Assembly: GCA_033964015.1 (NCBI GenBank)
Contig: CM066917.1
Span: forward strand, 27,435,951-27,499,950
DNA from: Scolanthus callimorphus
Taxonomy: Eukaryota > Cnidaria > Anthozoa > Actiniaria > Edwardsiidae
Reading direction: 5' to 3'
Length of the DNA stretch: 64,000 bases
Shown here: in pieces, positions 22,290 to 34,809 of the stretch
Layout of the letters: each line of letters opens with the position of its first letter
Numbering within the stretch: position 1 is the stretch's first letter
Program-made: the position numbers and the translations under genes
The notes under the pieces: model-generated
Told to the model about the DNA's origin: nothing
Database searches by the model: none
What the model saw: only the letters and a program-made list of their open reading frames with translations

Positions 22290-25200
22290 AAAGTTGAAAT
22301 ATACACATTCTGTTTTTGTGGGATTTATTATTAATCAACTATATTAAATGATGTAGAACACACTATAGCAACACGCAGCGGGGACGCGGGAATCTACAGA
22401 AATCACTAAGGTTTGGATCATTTCTGATTAAACAGAAGATTCTAAAAGTGTCATGACTCTTTCTCATTAGTGTTTATAAGGTATGAGTTGGCTATAACCC
22501 GCTATGTCATTGTCTCCAGTGAATATTGGATCATGAACTGGGAAGATCATGGCACTAAAATACTAGTAATATCAGAAAAGCGAATAATATAGCACATTCT
22601 TAAAACCGTATAATGTATAGGAGTCTAGAATCCGAGGAATAGCCCGAGGGTTAAAAATACAAAGAATCGAAGTTGCATTGCGAGAAGGGTTAAAAGGATA
22701 TAATTGAGAAGTCGTGTGCCGTATCTAATCGGTTAGCCTGGAGTTATACAGACCCTCCCAACCCCTTAAAGCGTCCAGATAACATCATCGAGTCATTTCC
22801 TTGCTGGAGAGATGAGTGTAGCTAAATCAGCAGTCAGATCACAACTGGAAAATCACCTCACTTTATGTCAAAATCACTGTTTGTTGTTTCTTCATTATCA
22901 CTTGCGTGCTGTTACTACTTGCCTCGGGCGAAATAAGAATCATTATAATAAATATAATGAAAATGCAATGAACACTCCTAGCGCGTGAGATATTACGCTA
23001 CCTATGAGTTTCCTAAATTTCTTTATGCTGTAAGAACTAGATGAAAGAAAGAAGAAAGCTATATTTATTCAAGTATACATACTAGTTGAGCTAATGATAT
23101 AAATACTGCTGAAGAACAAATAATGCAAAATGAACTCCACAGCAACTATAGAACTAAAAGTCAATTTAACATTTTTCAAAGTGGTCCAGTTTTTCAATCA
23201 TTTGGGATATAGATTTTTCTCTTTCTATTTACTGGAATAATTATAAGATCATGTTTTGTTATAGTCAACATATAGGACAGCAGGTCTTTAAGCATTTATT
23301 CATTCTGGATTAGAATGTTAATATAAATGTTTGATGGAAGACCAAGACTATTATATGATCCCAGAGGTTCAGTCCTGTCGAAAGATCACTGTATTTGTCA
23401 AGCCTGACAAATGAAAAACGACGATCTTTTTGTAATCTTATAAAGCTTTTTTTCTCTTTCATAGTTTGAAATTTAGTTGTTGGTTAAAACTTAGTACTTT
23501 TTTCAGTCCTGTCAAAAACCACTGTATTTATGGGAAACGACTATCTTTTTGTAATCTTATAAAGCTTTATTACTCCTTTCATAGTTGTATTAGAAATGTA
23601 GTTGTTGTTTTCTTTGAAATACAAACGCCATTATTTGAACGCAAAAGGCAATACTGTTATATAGATTTAGGCTGTGTTTACATCTTTGCGTTCTATTCTT
23701 CAGCACAACTACTTAACGACAAACTTTTTGTAAAAGGACAAAGAATTGATTTCTTAACTGGTGCATTTATAGTTTTGTTTGATCGAATTTCAAAATTTAA
23801 ATGGCTTTTGGAAGGCTCATTATTTGATGTTTTTGAGCCGTATCCTTGCTTCTATATGGTTTCAGTCAATGGAAGTTTTTCCTTTCATAGGAGGAGAACA
23901 CGTTGTTTTGTATATCTCAGCCTGAATTGCGGTGAGTCGTATTTTTTACTCCAAAATCAGGTGGTTGAAATTTAGGCTGTTTCTCTCAGTTTTTCTTGTC
24001 TACGTAAATATTTCAATGTTTTACTTTTAAAATACCATATTTCTATACTGAAAAAACGACACAGTAAGGTGTCGAAACCTTGTTCAGTAATGATGAGCAT
24101 GACATTTGCAACACTGAAAAGTCTTTAATTTTCATTTTTCAGGTTTTCTTTTGGCAAGTACTGAGACGAATACCACAGCGAAAAGTATGAAATAAATACA
24201 AGAGAGTAGGAGAAAACATGGATCAATAGTTTATTTTTTTTATGCGCAGTGCATTCAATTCACTTGTTTATCAATTGCTATTGCATATTTTCATTTCTAG
24301 AAAAGAAAGAAACGCTGTGTGTAGTGTAAATAAGAGCCGTCGTGTGGAAAGATTTATTTCCCATGGCAGAATAAGAAAATCCACGGATTTTTCATGGATG
24401 CACGTCATTTCTATGAAATGACTAGCTTTTCACACGAATGGGATTTTGTAAAATCGTAAGCATGAATTCACGAAGAATTTCCCAACGTCAGTCGTAAGCA
24501 ACGAGATCGGAGAACGACACAAGAATACTGTAATTGAAAATAGCTTTGACGCGCCAGACACTTAGATATTTAATCCTTAGCAAATATTGGCGCTGAGTGT
24601 TATTTATTATCGCTCTATTACACAAAAAGTGTTAATATGTTGATTTTGATAGCAAGCTTGATTGACTGTGGTTTAATCTGTGTCTGTCAAATTATCTCAA
24701 AACTGTGACATCTAAACATTATATACATGCAATATATGTACAATATATATGGCAGCATTACATTTCCCAATAAATATTAAAATATAAGGTAAAGTGGAGC
24801 ATATTGCCTGTATCAGAAGTGCAAAACCCTTGTTCGGGTTGATATATACCATGATATTTGTAGGGCTGATTTCTTTTAAGCTTCATTCAGTTTTTTTCTT
24901 TTTTCTACAACACCACATATTTTTCATGTCGAGCCCGTTTTTCCTTGCCATTTACAGAGCTAATGTGAATGATTCCCGTCTTGTTTGGTTTGACTCTTTC
25001 TAAACAGCATTGCAACAGTCAAATTTATCGTAAAATCCCTAGTTTTTCAAGCCATCCGGCCTTGTAAATTTATATTAAAAAAAGAAAAATCTTGTGTGTC
25101 TACGGTGAGTCAAATATCCGCAGTGATATTTAATTCCTTAAAGTCTAATTCCTTAAAGGAGTTCTCGGAAACAGTTCCATAGTACCTGTTCTATCTAAAA

Positions 25201-26270
25201 ACGTTGAACTGTGGAGTGTCTTAGACTGGTAACGAACACAGGGAGGCAAAAACTCATGTTACCTTTTGACATCTGTTCTACTTTCATTTGTATTCTTCAA
25301 AAGCTCCAAACACAAATCGCCGCACACCAAAAGTCAGATAAATACTACACCCATAAAATACTCAATGGACATTTCAAGTCGTTTGGAATGGTTATATGCG
25401 AACAGTATCTCTTAAAATCATGCGTTCGAATAATGGAAACCGCGCCAACTTGAATTCTAGTAAACCTTCCCTGATTTTTCTCTCTCGCCACACGTGCGTA
25501 TAACGCACCGACAATCCCCTTCCATTGTCCTAGCGTTTTTCGTAAATCTTCAAAATTCTGTGCCACTTTAAGTCGCTAAATAGCGACTACAGAAACTTTT
25601 GTAAGAGCGCTTTTATAGTATTTTGTATTGCTAAATTTCGATGGTTCTATTCAAGTTTTTGTAGTTAATTATTCAAGATTCTACAGCCTAAGCGGTGGCC
25701 TATTACTGCCTCTTTTGTAAGTAGAACAGTGATTCTGTAAAACAGTATTTTTATTATAATAGATTTTGTGTATTTGGTTTCGTGCGTATCAGTGTCAAAA
25801 ATCTATTAGAAAGTATTTTATTCACTAGCAAAACACGTTTCGTTGCCCATCATGTCATTTTAAGCGCATAAACCGAAAAATATAATAAGTCCATGTCAGA
25901 GAATTTGAGTCGAGATATGTAAAAAATAAGAAGCTCTAGCGATAACCTATACCTATAGATTTTCTGGTGAAATAGAAAAGGCATTATCAGAGCGAACTGA
26001 TATAGTAGTATCGACGTAGTATTTTATAAAGGAATTTATTAATTATATCATAATACTTTCGTGATCGTGAACAAAAACTGTAGTCCTATGTGGCTCATCT
26101 ACATGAGAAATTCCCTATAAAAGTACCAAGCGTTCCCGTGTGTTTTCAGGGAAAAGAAACCCAGAGAAACAGGAGAAAGCGACGAGAAGTTCGACGGGCG
26201 AGTTTTTGGCCGCCTCCTCATTTTTCGCGCGGCCCAAATCTCGTCCGAGTTTCTCGTCCTGAAGGGATTC
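22290..26270. other. Gene-free interval
   Basis: AT-rich sequence holding one duplication, annotated separately, at 23,371-23,608. The 169-codon plus-strand frame at 23,466-23,975 is rich in Phe, Tyr and Cys, overlaps that duplication, and shows no domain; I regard it as chance. Nothing else was recognised. Confidence 0.5.
23371..23608. repeat. Direct duplication, unit about 105-130 bp
   Basis: CAGTCCTGTC(G/A)AAA..CACTGTATTT, then CTTTTTGTAATCTTATAAAG and CTTTCATAGTT, occurs at about 23,371-23,470 and again at about 23,503-23,590. Confidence 0.8.
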
Positions 26271-26287
26271 CATGCTTACAGTATTTT

Positions 26288-26964
26288 TAGTAAAACACTG
26301 TGTCAGAGAAAGCATCCACATACCTGCCAACTCACTCTCCCGGTTAACGCGGGAGACTACGGTTTTGAGCCATCCAAATCTCCCGGTTTTCACTGTAAAT
26401 CTTCCGGGAAATCAACTCGCTCAGTCAATTTCTGCATTAAAACCTCAAGATTTTAAGCGACTAACGTTTTTTAACTTTTTTTGGGTTTTGAGACGAGGTT
26501 ATGAGAACACTTTTCCTGATCTCCCGGTTTTCACTTGTCCAAGTTTGGGCAGGTATGCATTCATATCTGGTAGTGAGGACGCGGCTGCCAACAGCATAAG
26601 AAGGGCTAGCAACTTCTCCAACTCGGCACATGACATTTTCTACATTTTACTTTATTTTATTTTATTTTATTGTAATCTTGATTGAGGTTACTTTTTCATA
26701 AAAATATGATTTTTTAAAAGCACCTCCCAAAACTTTATGAAGTAGAAGTGTCTTTTAAAACTAAAAATAAACTTCTTTCCAATGATAGAACTACCGCGCT
26801 CTACTTTTTACATCCGATATTCAAAAGACGAATTACGTTTTGAAATCTCGAAAAAAAAAAAAAATTAAAATACTAGATTTTCACAATTAAATCGGAAATA
26901 GTGCTCTACGTTCCCTAAATCAGCCGATGGAAATGGATGCTTTCTCTGACACAGTGTTTTACTA
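26288..26964. mobile_element. Inverted-repeat element interrupted by a second MITE
   Basis: A 31-bp sequence starting TAGTAAAACACTGTGTCAGA at 26,288-26,318 is repeated exactly in inverted orientation at 26,934-26,964. The inner MITE (26,321-26,556) sits two bases inside the left copy. The sequence flanking the right copy (CCCTAAATCAGC.GATGGAAAT before it, ACATGGCGGC after it) recurs near 62,873 and, more degraded, near 28,370. Confidence 0.65.
26321..26556. mobile_element. MITE with TACCTGCC termini
   Basis: It begins TACCTGCCAACTC and ends TTGGGCAGGTAT. CTCCCGGTTTTCACT, present at both inner ends (26,380 and 26,521), adds internal structure. Flanks GCATCCACA and GCATTCATA may be a diverged 9-bp target duplication. 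Confidence 0.65.
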
Positions 26965-26969
26965 AGCTT

Positions 26970-29160
26970 ACAACATGGCGGCTTGTTGTTACAGTTACAT
27001 GTGTAACTGTTGACTTGTAAGTACACACAGCGAGGCGGGCTTCGCGGAATCACTTCCGTGAGAATAATATAACAATCGTTTCTAAAAGGCTTCATGTTTT
27101 GTCAACAGAACCTTCTTGACCTGGTGAATTATTGATGTTGTTTAAATGTGTAAATGCTCTCTTTAGTTGCTATTAAATTCGTGGTGGATCACTAAGGGGG
27201 GCTGAGTGTTCAAATTAAAGAGAAAACTCTGGAGCGCGCGTGCCCTGAGGGCACTGAAGCGCCAATCTGGAAGGAACCATCTAAAAATGAGGAACAGCGG
27301 ATTCACCGACCACTAGGGAAAGACAAGTGTGCTGGACGCAGATTGAGTGTTATGTAGTAACGATACTAGGTATTTTAGAAACAGACTACTAGCACACTGC
27401 TATAGGCAACTTATTTAGTCCAGTATATCGGTGCACAATGTGGTCGAAATTCAAACTCTATTCTGCTTGAAACTGCAAAGAAATTTGCGCATTTAGTACT
27501 GTAGTCGCCCTCGGAAACCAAGTTTTTTTTTCTTTCTTAAGTTTCACTCATTAGCTTAAGCGTTAGACAAAAACAAGGAGGATGGTACTGAAGTATCCCA
27601 ATCATATAAGATAACGACGCAAGGCAGCGTGATGTTGCTACAATGTATCAAAATCAGCAGTCCATCACCAGTTATCTAGGAGCATTGGAATGCTGCAGTT
27701 TAGCTCATTTTTGTATTTTTTTTTTCTGGTAGGGCGTAGCCCAAGTTGAGACGAAACATTTTTTTCTCAAAAAGAAAGAAAAGAAAATTTAGGGAGGGAA
27801 AATGAAACAATGAAACAAACAATACAGTGAGAACACCCAGCATTATCATTTGAAACAAACTCGCACTTAGATCAAACTCGAAAACCACGCTGGAATTCGG
27901 CCGCCCTGACCCAGATCCGGAGTTTCCCCGGCCGTTCCTTGTTCCTATTTTCCTTACACCAATTAAGGTAACACCTTACACAGTTATATAAACACTGAGC
28001 GTGTGCTGTTAATTGGCTTCTACAATATAGCGCTATAATAGCACGTCACGACGCGTGTGTTATGGCTATACTATTATACTATGACGCTAAAACGCAGCAC
28101 GCCACGAAATAGAGCCTGATTGAGTTGTTATTGAAACTAATCTGTCTTGCGCTCCATTACTAGGCGTACCGCGTTACTGGGAGCACGCTGAGAGAGTAAT
28201 GGCTTGTTACGAGCGATTTACTGTGCTAATAACTATAAACATTAACTGTTGACGAAATCGCGCCTTTGTTAATTAACATTCGATATTTGTTTAAAAGAAA
28301 GATTACCTGTAAACATTTCCAAAAAAGCTATCTGCAAACAAAGCTTAGTAAAACAATCTCTTTACCAAACTTCCTTAAATCAGCTGATGATAATAGATTG
28401 TTTGTCAGTTTTGGTATTTTTCTTGCCTACAAAACGGCGGCTTAGCGATGCTTTTTAATGTCTAGTTGATGAGTAAATGACACAGGTGCTGCCTTATTAG
28501 GTGTGATAACGATCCCTCTTTAGATAACAACACGCCACATACCCCAACAAGCATGGAAATAATGCGTATTGATCAATGAACATGTTTTAGTGACGTACTT
28601 CTCGCAAGGAAACTAACATTTCTACATTGTAGTCATTGTCTACCGCGAAATATTTACTATTGATCATACAGTACTGGGCGACGACCTCGTTATACTATAG
28701 ATGTTTTTGTCTGTTTTTGCGTTAGGTTAAAATCCGCGGAAGCAAGAGCATCAGGCTTTCTTCATTTAATAAGCCAGTTTCAGTAATGCACAGGAGATTT
28801 CTTTTTCAAAGATACGTAGCTTTGCAACACTTCCAACTCCCTGACCTCTCCCTCTGCGTTTGCTAACGCTCGAAATCGCGCCCGATACAGGCGTGAATAC
28901 GCCTAGATTTTGGAATTTCACGTCTAAAGTTTTTTACATAGGCGTGTAAAAGCCGTCAATCTACGCCTTAAAGTTGAACATTTACAATGATTTCCCAGTT
29001 ATTCAACTGCGCTTAGATTTTGGAGAAATACGCCTAACTTTTGTTGCTAGGTGTAAAATTTCGCTTATTCGTAAGTGACCTTCTTGAAGGAAACGCGCGC
29101 GTATTTTTCAGTACACAGCCAGGTACGCGCACTTTATCATTTGTAGCGCGCGTTAGCAAC
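26970..29160. other. Gene-free interval
   Basis: Includes a degraded copy of the CTAAATCAGCTGATG repeat near 28,375 and a repeat with CGCCTAGATTTTGGA-like units at 28,890-29,040. The latter is related to the sequence at 63,403-63,470. No gene was seen. Confidence 0.5.
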
Positions 29161-29165
29161 CCCTT

Positions 29166-29436
29166 CCGTCTCACACTTGCAATTTTTGCTGCAATTTTCG
29201 TCGCGCGATTGACGGCGATTTTTCTCGCACGTACGCATCAACTCGCGCAATTTTTGTCGCGGATATTTTAAACATGTCCGAAACCCTTTGCACTTTGATG
29301 CGATTTGAAGAAAAGAGAGTATAGAAATCGCACCGGATTCGCATCTCGTTTACACTAGAGAGTTGGAATTGCAACTCGCGCGAGAAAAATCACCGCGACA
29401 AATGCAACAAAAATCGCAAGTGCAGACCGGCCTTTA
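29166..29436. mobile_element. MITE with long diverged TIRs
   Basis: The left arm (CACTTGCAATTTTTGCTGCA, then a GTCGCG core and GATTTTTCTCGC) is complementary to the right arm (GCGAGAAAAATCACCGCGAC, AAATGCAACAAAAATCGCAA, GTG). About 70 bp pair at each end. There is no coding capacity. Confidence 0.75.
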
Positions 29437-29550
29437 ATAGTTAACACTTGTGTACCGCAAATATCCAGATGTGCGATATAGCTGATCTAACATACGTGTT
29501 TTCTACCTAGTGAGTACAATCATTGGAAAGATTATCTAACAACATCAACC

Positions 29551-29720
29551 ATGGTTCTTGAACATGCGCCTTGGTATATTTGTAGCGTGTTTGATGACCC
29601 TGACGATGGTTACTGGGCCAGGACCACCCTATTCAACGACATCTGTGACCGTCACGCCCCGCGTAGACAGGTTAAACTAAGAAGCCAGTCTCTTCCTTGG
29701 ATCACATTATTATTATTATT
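29551..29720 (+). pseudogene. Fragment of a non-LTR retroelement polyprotein
   Basis: About 55 codons encode a peptide with YWAR.TLFNDICDRHAP and VKLRSQSLPWIT. This is the linker between endonuclease and reverse transcriptase seen in many CR1/L2/Jockey-type elements. It breaks off at a TTA repeat, so neither catalytic domain is present. It is a dead fragment. Confidence 0.7.
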
Positions 29721-29978
29721 TCCTTCTACTCCAATTTGGTCTACTAAAAGTATCGAAAGACGTCTCCTCGGTTTATCGGCTCATCGTTAGAATTTTCGTT
29801 TGAGTTTGGACCCTAAAATTGTTTGGTGATATTTACTCAAGGCATGATTGTTTTCTGAAATCTCGAACGCAAAGTATGTGTGGGACGACGTATGTGTGCG
29901 TAAGCGTGTATCTAAATCATGGGAATTTACGGAATTTGAAAGAAAGCCAGGTCACAACTTGAAAAGCACTTATGAGGA

Positions 29979-30000
29979 GGGGGGGGGGGGGGGGGGGGGG
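29979..30000. repeat. G homopolymer tract, 22 bp
   Basis: An uninterrupted run of 22 G follows TATGAGGA. The length may not be exact in an assembly. Confidence 0.9.
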
Positions 30001-30319
30001 TGCTCTCATGTCAGGCTTAGGAAAAGTACAAATGTGACCCCATAAAAGATACCAAAAAGGCGTGGTCAAACCACAAACCAAATTTTTGTCATACCCTATG
30101 AGATACCATCAGACCACCTCCAGTGTCTGTGACTTATGGCCTCTTGACTACCAGTGACACTGTTTTGGTACCCATTGTAATTGAGCTTCTATTTCTTATT
30201 TAATCTTCTAATGCAAGAGAAATAAAATATTGTTCCATGAATTTTTTCTTGTTGCTTCTTGAACTCCTGCCCTTGTCATTCTTTATATTATATATAAACA
30301 CAAATAGTTTTAACATTAA

Positions 30320-30325
30320 TTTATT
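30320..30325 (-). promoter_or_regulatory. Candidate polyadenylation signal AATAAA of the beta-CA gene
   Basis: AATAAA on the minus strand about 208 bases past the beta-carbonic anhydrase stop codon. It is the first clear match in the 3' flank; use is inferred. Confidence 0.4.
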
Positions 30326-30532
30326 AGTCTTAGACCAGACCAGGTGCGTTCATAGGCGGGTTAAATTTAAACCAGGTTTAGTTCTGAACAAAACCATTGA
30401 GTCACCATGGTAATTAATGCTGGATAACTGATAAACAACTTTTGAACACTGTAGTTTATCAACACTATAATACCTATCTTTAACATATTAATATAATTTA
30501 ACTCTGGCAAAGTTCTTTATGCCATTATTAGG

Positions 30533-33500
30533 CTAATTACAAACCTCACTGCAGAGTGATTTAACACTCTCGTCAGTCACTGCAACAAATCTCTTTAGCT
30601 GTTTAGAAAACATGTACATTTCACCTTCCTTGATATCAAACCACAGTCCATAGAGGTGAAGCTTGCCTTGTAAAAGGGGTGTTGTTATGAAGGGGAATGA
30701 TTTCAGGTTGTGCAACTGTTGTAAAACATTTACCTGTGGACCAGAAATGACACTTAAGGTGCTTTTTTTTCACTCCAGAAAACATCCATACCTTCTCCAC
30801 ATGGAATGGATTCAAACATTTCCTTAAAATGTATAAACACAAGGGGTGCATTTGTACCAGTGATAGCTACACTGAGTATCAGGCCACTATCACAGCACTA
30901 AGCTCGGCTGGTCAGTAAAGTGACAAAGGCTCTGGGGAGGTATGATAGAATATGGTTCCTGAATCAAGTTCTGTCTGTCTGTCAACCACTGTTTTTCACT
31001 GGAAATTCCAGAGGGGTAGGGTCATATTATTCCAACCCCTTCAGTGTAGGGTTATGGATTGTTTTTGGAATCACACCAGTAAAAAAACTTGATTTTCCAA
31101 GAGTGTCACCAGAGCACCAGATACAAAGAGGATATTACACAGTGGCGCAAAGATATGAGTTTTATTTTCGAGTGGCAAGAACAATTTTTTATGAATGAGT
31201 GCAGCAAATGAGTAAAATATTGTTTTTGACACGAGAAAATAAAACTCATATCTTCAAGCCACCGTGTAATTTTCTTTTTACTATATAGACAAACCAGAAA
31301 AAATATTCCAAATTGATTTCCAAGCACTTTTGTCACTCAGGACCCGGATGTAGCTTCATATGAGATCTACGAGTGGCGTATTTCCCAGTAAAACACTCGT
31401 GCCTATATAATAAATGATGATAATCTTACCTGTGAAAGTTTGTTTACTTTGCTGAGCTTATTTTCCTGATCAATCAAAGCATGCAGGGGTTCCCCACCAC
31501 TGGGATCTTCAAACACTAGAGCTGTGCCACTATCTTGTGAAACCTCAAGTCTCTCAAATTTGGTCAAGGAAGAGGCACCATGCTTCTTAAGCCATGGCAA
31601 GTAATAGTTGTCTGTGTTGGTACTATCAGAGTATAGGAAGTCCATACCCTACATGAAATGTGGAAGAGATAATAAGAGATCTAAATTATTGGTAAAAATC
31701 AGGGGCATAGCCAGGGGGGCCACAGGGGGCTGCCCCCCACCCCTTTCTCAGGGATTTTCCCATACATTTACTGTATTTGCTGGAGGAAAATTTTCGTCCC
31801 ATGTTTTCACTATCCCCCCCTCCCCCTCCCAAACCAAAAATTTCTGGCTATGCCCCTGAAAAATTATTCATACTGCCAACCCACTAGCTAAGTGTAGAGT
31901 ACCAGGCTGATGTGCATGAGGTTGTGGGTTCAAACTTTGGCCGCACACTCAGTGTCTTTTTTCTAAATAATTATAGGAGATAAGGAAATATTAAAGAAAG
32001 GAGGCCTTTGCTCTGACATCTGCAAATGGTTAGACCTTTGGGTCCTCTCAGAAGGACATAAACCTGTAGGTCCCACAACAGAAGAAGAGACACCTAGTGG
32101 AACTGTTTACGTAACCCATTACATTTAAATGTTTTAATTTTTAAATTATTGGTCCCTCACAAAACATCCACCCCCTTGGTAAGGATCCTTGACCACAAGT
32201 TGTGGCTGTAATGTTGGTCAGCCGCTGGCGTTAAATTCAACTGTTTGGAATTTTACTTCTCTATGACTATTTAGTCTCTTTGACACAGAAAAACAACCAG
32301 GGGTCCTCCCTCCAATAGGAAATAAATGGAAATGGAAATTATACTATTCTTAAATTGTAGATAGTATATTTCCTTTTAGTACTTACATTTTTATTTTAGA
32401 TTTTAAACTCTATCACTTAGATAAATTTAATGTCCCCTCCTTTGGGCGGCTCGTGGGCTCAAAGAGATTAATTGCACAATACATTTCTCTAGCAGTTGTA
32501 AATATTCAACCATTTCAACCTTTGGGTTGTTATGTATTTATTAATAAACCAATCTATCTGTCTACTAGGGAAATAAATTACAGTATCTGTCTCACCTTAC
32601 AGTTAGAATGACCACATATAACAACATTTTCCACTTTGCCCTCAACAATAGCCATTTCTAGACCAGCTATCTCACTTGCTCCTCCTGGTTCACCAAAGAG
32701 CTTGGCATGCGGCAACATGTTGCCAGCAGTTCTGACAACAAACATGTCACCTGGGGTGCTACCCATGTAGGTCTCCGGCATTATACGGCAATCAATACAT
32801 GCTACAAGTGCTGTCTTGGGCTGAGGGGATAAAAAGATGAGCAAAATTGAGTTTAATAACAGATTATATTAGTATTTAAGACAGATTTTTTTAGAACTTT
32901 CTCGAAATAAAAAAAGTTGTTGCTTTGAATTTAGTCTCATTTTAAAGATCTTCATGGTAGTGTTCGTGTATTATCGCGCCAGTAAAAAATTTCTAGAGGA
33001 AGCTGAGAAAATAAATTTTAGTTTTTACAGACTAAATAGTGGCTAATAGTGGTACTATTAGCCCTGTTCACACTGACATCATCCATTGTTATTGATGTGC
33101 CAACCAGAGATCAATTGGTTAGAACAAAACTATTCAATCTATGGTTGACACATTAGCATTAGCCTGCAAAACAGGCTCTCAGATAGCACTCCAGAAAAAC
33201 TCCTGGAAAGCTGTGTCTGAAGCTGTTCTTGCAAGCTTGGCTTGCCCCATTTTCCTCTCTGTCACTGCTAGAGCCTGTTGAGCAGGCTATATAAGCATTA
33301 GAATACCAATGGTGATAAACAGTGAATAGCGCTAAAGGACCTGTGGTTGGTACGATGAGTCTCCAACTATGGGCTTCCTGTGCTGTACAAACTATATGGA
33401 AACCTTGGTTGGTGGAATGCTTCCCCTTCGTTCTACCCTTCCCTGCTCAAAAAAGCCTCCATACAATAAATAAATCTTTATTTTGGGTTGTGGGATTATA

Positions 33501-33661
33501 GTACACGTGAGTATTACGATTTGGGGGGGGGGGGGGGCATCATGAAGGTACAGTTTCAGTTTTCTCACCGCAACTTTTTCGGCGACTTGTCTCAGGCCCG
33601 GTAGCAGCGATGGTCGAAGAGTTTGGCGAAATCGCACGATTCCTTGAAGCAGCTTTTCCAT
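30533..33661 (-). CDS. Beta-class carbonic anhydrase, four exons
   Basis: It catalyses CO2 hydration to bicarbonate. Exons are 33,569-33,661, 32,596-32,820, 31,430-31,648 and 30,533-30,715. All introns are GT-AG and phase 0, giving 239 codons plus stop. The start ATG opens a normal animal beta-CA N-terminus (MEKLLQGIVRFRQTLRP). Zinc ligands are visible: CIDCR (Cys39, with Asp41 and Arg43 as the catalytic dyad), then GHSNCK (His102 and Cys105). GDMFVVRTAGN and the C-terminal LYGLWFDIKEGEMYMFS are also typical. Length matches insect beta-CA (about 255) with slightly shorter loops. I see no secretion signal; the N-terminus is Arg-rich and lacks acidic residues apart from Glu2 and Glu28, which would fit a mitochondrial import sequence. 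The introns hold a palindromic element, a MITE and a SINE. The gene is divergent from the SLC22 gene, about 1.15 kb away. In corals, carbonic anhydrases supply carbon for calcification or symbiosis; a specific role here is inference. Confidence 0.93.
31131..31273. repeat. Palindromic foldback element in beta-CA intron 3
   Basis: The left arm contains ATTACACAGTGGCGC and GATATGAGTTTTATTTTCGA. The right arm is the complement, with AGAAAATAAAACTCATATCT and GCCACCGTGTAAT. About 60 bp pair at each side of a 20-base centre. It is similar in form, but not in sequence, to the element at 3,493. Confidence 0.8.
31699..31859. mobile_element. MITE with TCAGGGGCATAGCCAG termini
   Basis: Both ends read TCAGGGGCATAGCCAG in inverted orientation, and the interior is rich in runs of C and G. 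Related pieces lie near 47,781 (CAGGGGCGTAGCTATGGGGG) and 55,560-55,740, which shares CATACATTTACTGTATTTG. It lies in beta-CA intron 2. Confidence 0.85.
31885..32320 (+). mobile_element. tRNA-derived SINE with a conserved central body
   Basis: The 5' part resembles a tRNA with polymerase III boxes: TAGCTAAGTGTAGAG as A box and GGGTTCAAACT as B box. The body contains GGTTAGACCTTTGGGTCCTC, GGACATAAACCTGTAGGTCC and CCACAAGTTGTGGCTGTAAT. The same body without a head recurs at 35,846-36,075. The central GGGTCCTCTC..AGGAC block reminds me of the Nin-type SINE core, from memory. It is inserted in beta-CA intron 2. Confidence 0.7.
33522..33538. repeat. G homopolymer tract in beta-CA intron 1
   Basis: A run of about 17 G follows ATTACGATTT, just downstream on the minus strand of the exon 1 donor. 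Confidence 0.85.
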
Positions 33662-34809
33662 TTAAGGGAAGATATTCAACACAATCGAGGAAGTGTGGCA
33701 CAACCTTTCAATCTTATATAAACAAATAGGTACGGACAAACAAGCAAACAAACAGCGGGAATGAAATCGATCGAAAATCTTTTTGATCTCCTTACAACGG
33801 TCAGCGGTTTTTCTCGACCACAGGTAACCCACGAACAGACATATAGCAGTAAAATATTGTGGCGGAAAATAACAACAAAACAAGATTTGTAAGAACTGGA
33901 AAAAGTTAAAAAAAAATCCAGAAATATTTTCTCAAATGCACGGGTACCCGTAAGATCTGATTGAGCCACCAAAAACCGGCCTTGCGAGCGGACGCGTGGC
34001 AAAAGGTCACTGGTAATCACAGGCCTGACAATCGAACGAAAGTCACGTGGAAAATTTCTCTAAAAATTCTTCAAACATGGTACGTTGGGTGGGCAAAGTA
34101 CGATCACACGTGCTTGCGGGTTGGATTTCCATCCTTGCACCTCTTGATTCGCAGTGTTTTTGTTCAACTTTGTTATCATGTGTAAAAGTTCTCACTTTAT
34201 GTGAGAGTCCTTTTTAAAAGGGTGGAGTTGCTCTTGTTTTCGAGTTCGAGTCGCTCACAGACATACTATATCTGAATTTAGCGCGAAAAAACATTTAATG
34301 GCATGGACAACAGCCAATATATAAATCATCTTCAGGGACTCACAAACACAACAGCCAATCTAAGCACAAAATAAACACAGTTTCGTTTTATTCTCTCAAT
34401 CTCTCTCTGGACTTTATGTAATTCATTTGGTTTGCGGAAAGTTGTACATTGTAGGAGCGCGTGTACCGAAACCTGCCACAGTGGACTGCAAACCACGCCT
34501 AGTGCTTTGCAAAATGTACCGATATAGCTCAACATGCACGCGAAAACGTGGCATTTTTCATTTGAGGGACAACCTCGTTCCCGGGGCTTCCGACTTGTGA
34601 TCCCACGGGAACGATAATTCTGTTTGATACGGTATTTACCCCGCACAATGCGGCTTATCGAGTATGTAAATACTGAAATGATGTGCTTGCGATCCCTGAT
34701 GTTTTGAATAAATTACCTTAATAACCTCAATTGATTCTACTCAGTGTGCAGCGCCGTTCCGAAACTGCGTCCAGTTTTTAAGCTCCCTCTCGATCCCTCG
34801 CTCATCACA
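33662..34809. other. Shared intergenic region between divergent genes
   Basis: About 1.15 kb separates the start codons of the beta-carbonic anhydrase (minus) and the SLC22 transporter (plus). It must hold both promoters and 5' UTRs. I see no strong TATA box at a convincing distance from either start. Short open frames here show no domain. Confidence 0.5.

Noticed and set aside
23466..23975. 169-codon plus-strand open frame
   Set aside because: It overlaps a local duplication, its composition reflects AT-rich DNA, and no family is recognisable.
31885..31960. Functional tRNA gene
   Set aside because: The A and B boxes are imperfect, the acceptor stem does not pair, and the body continues as a SINE.
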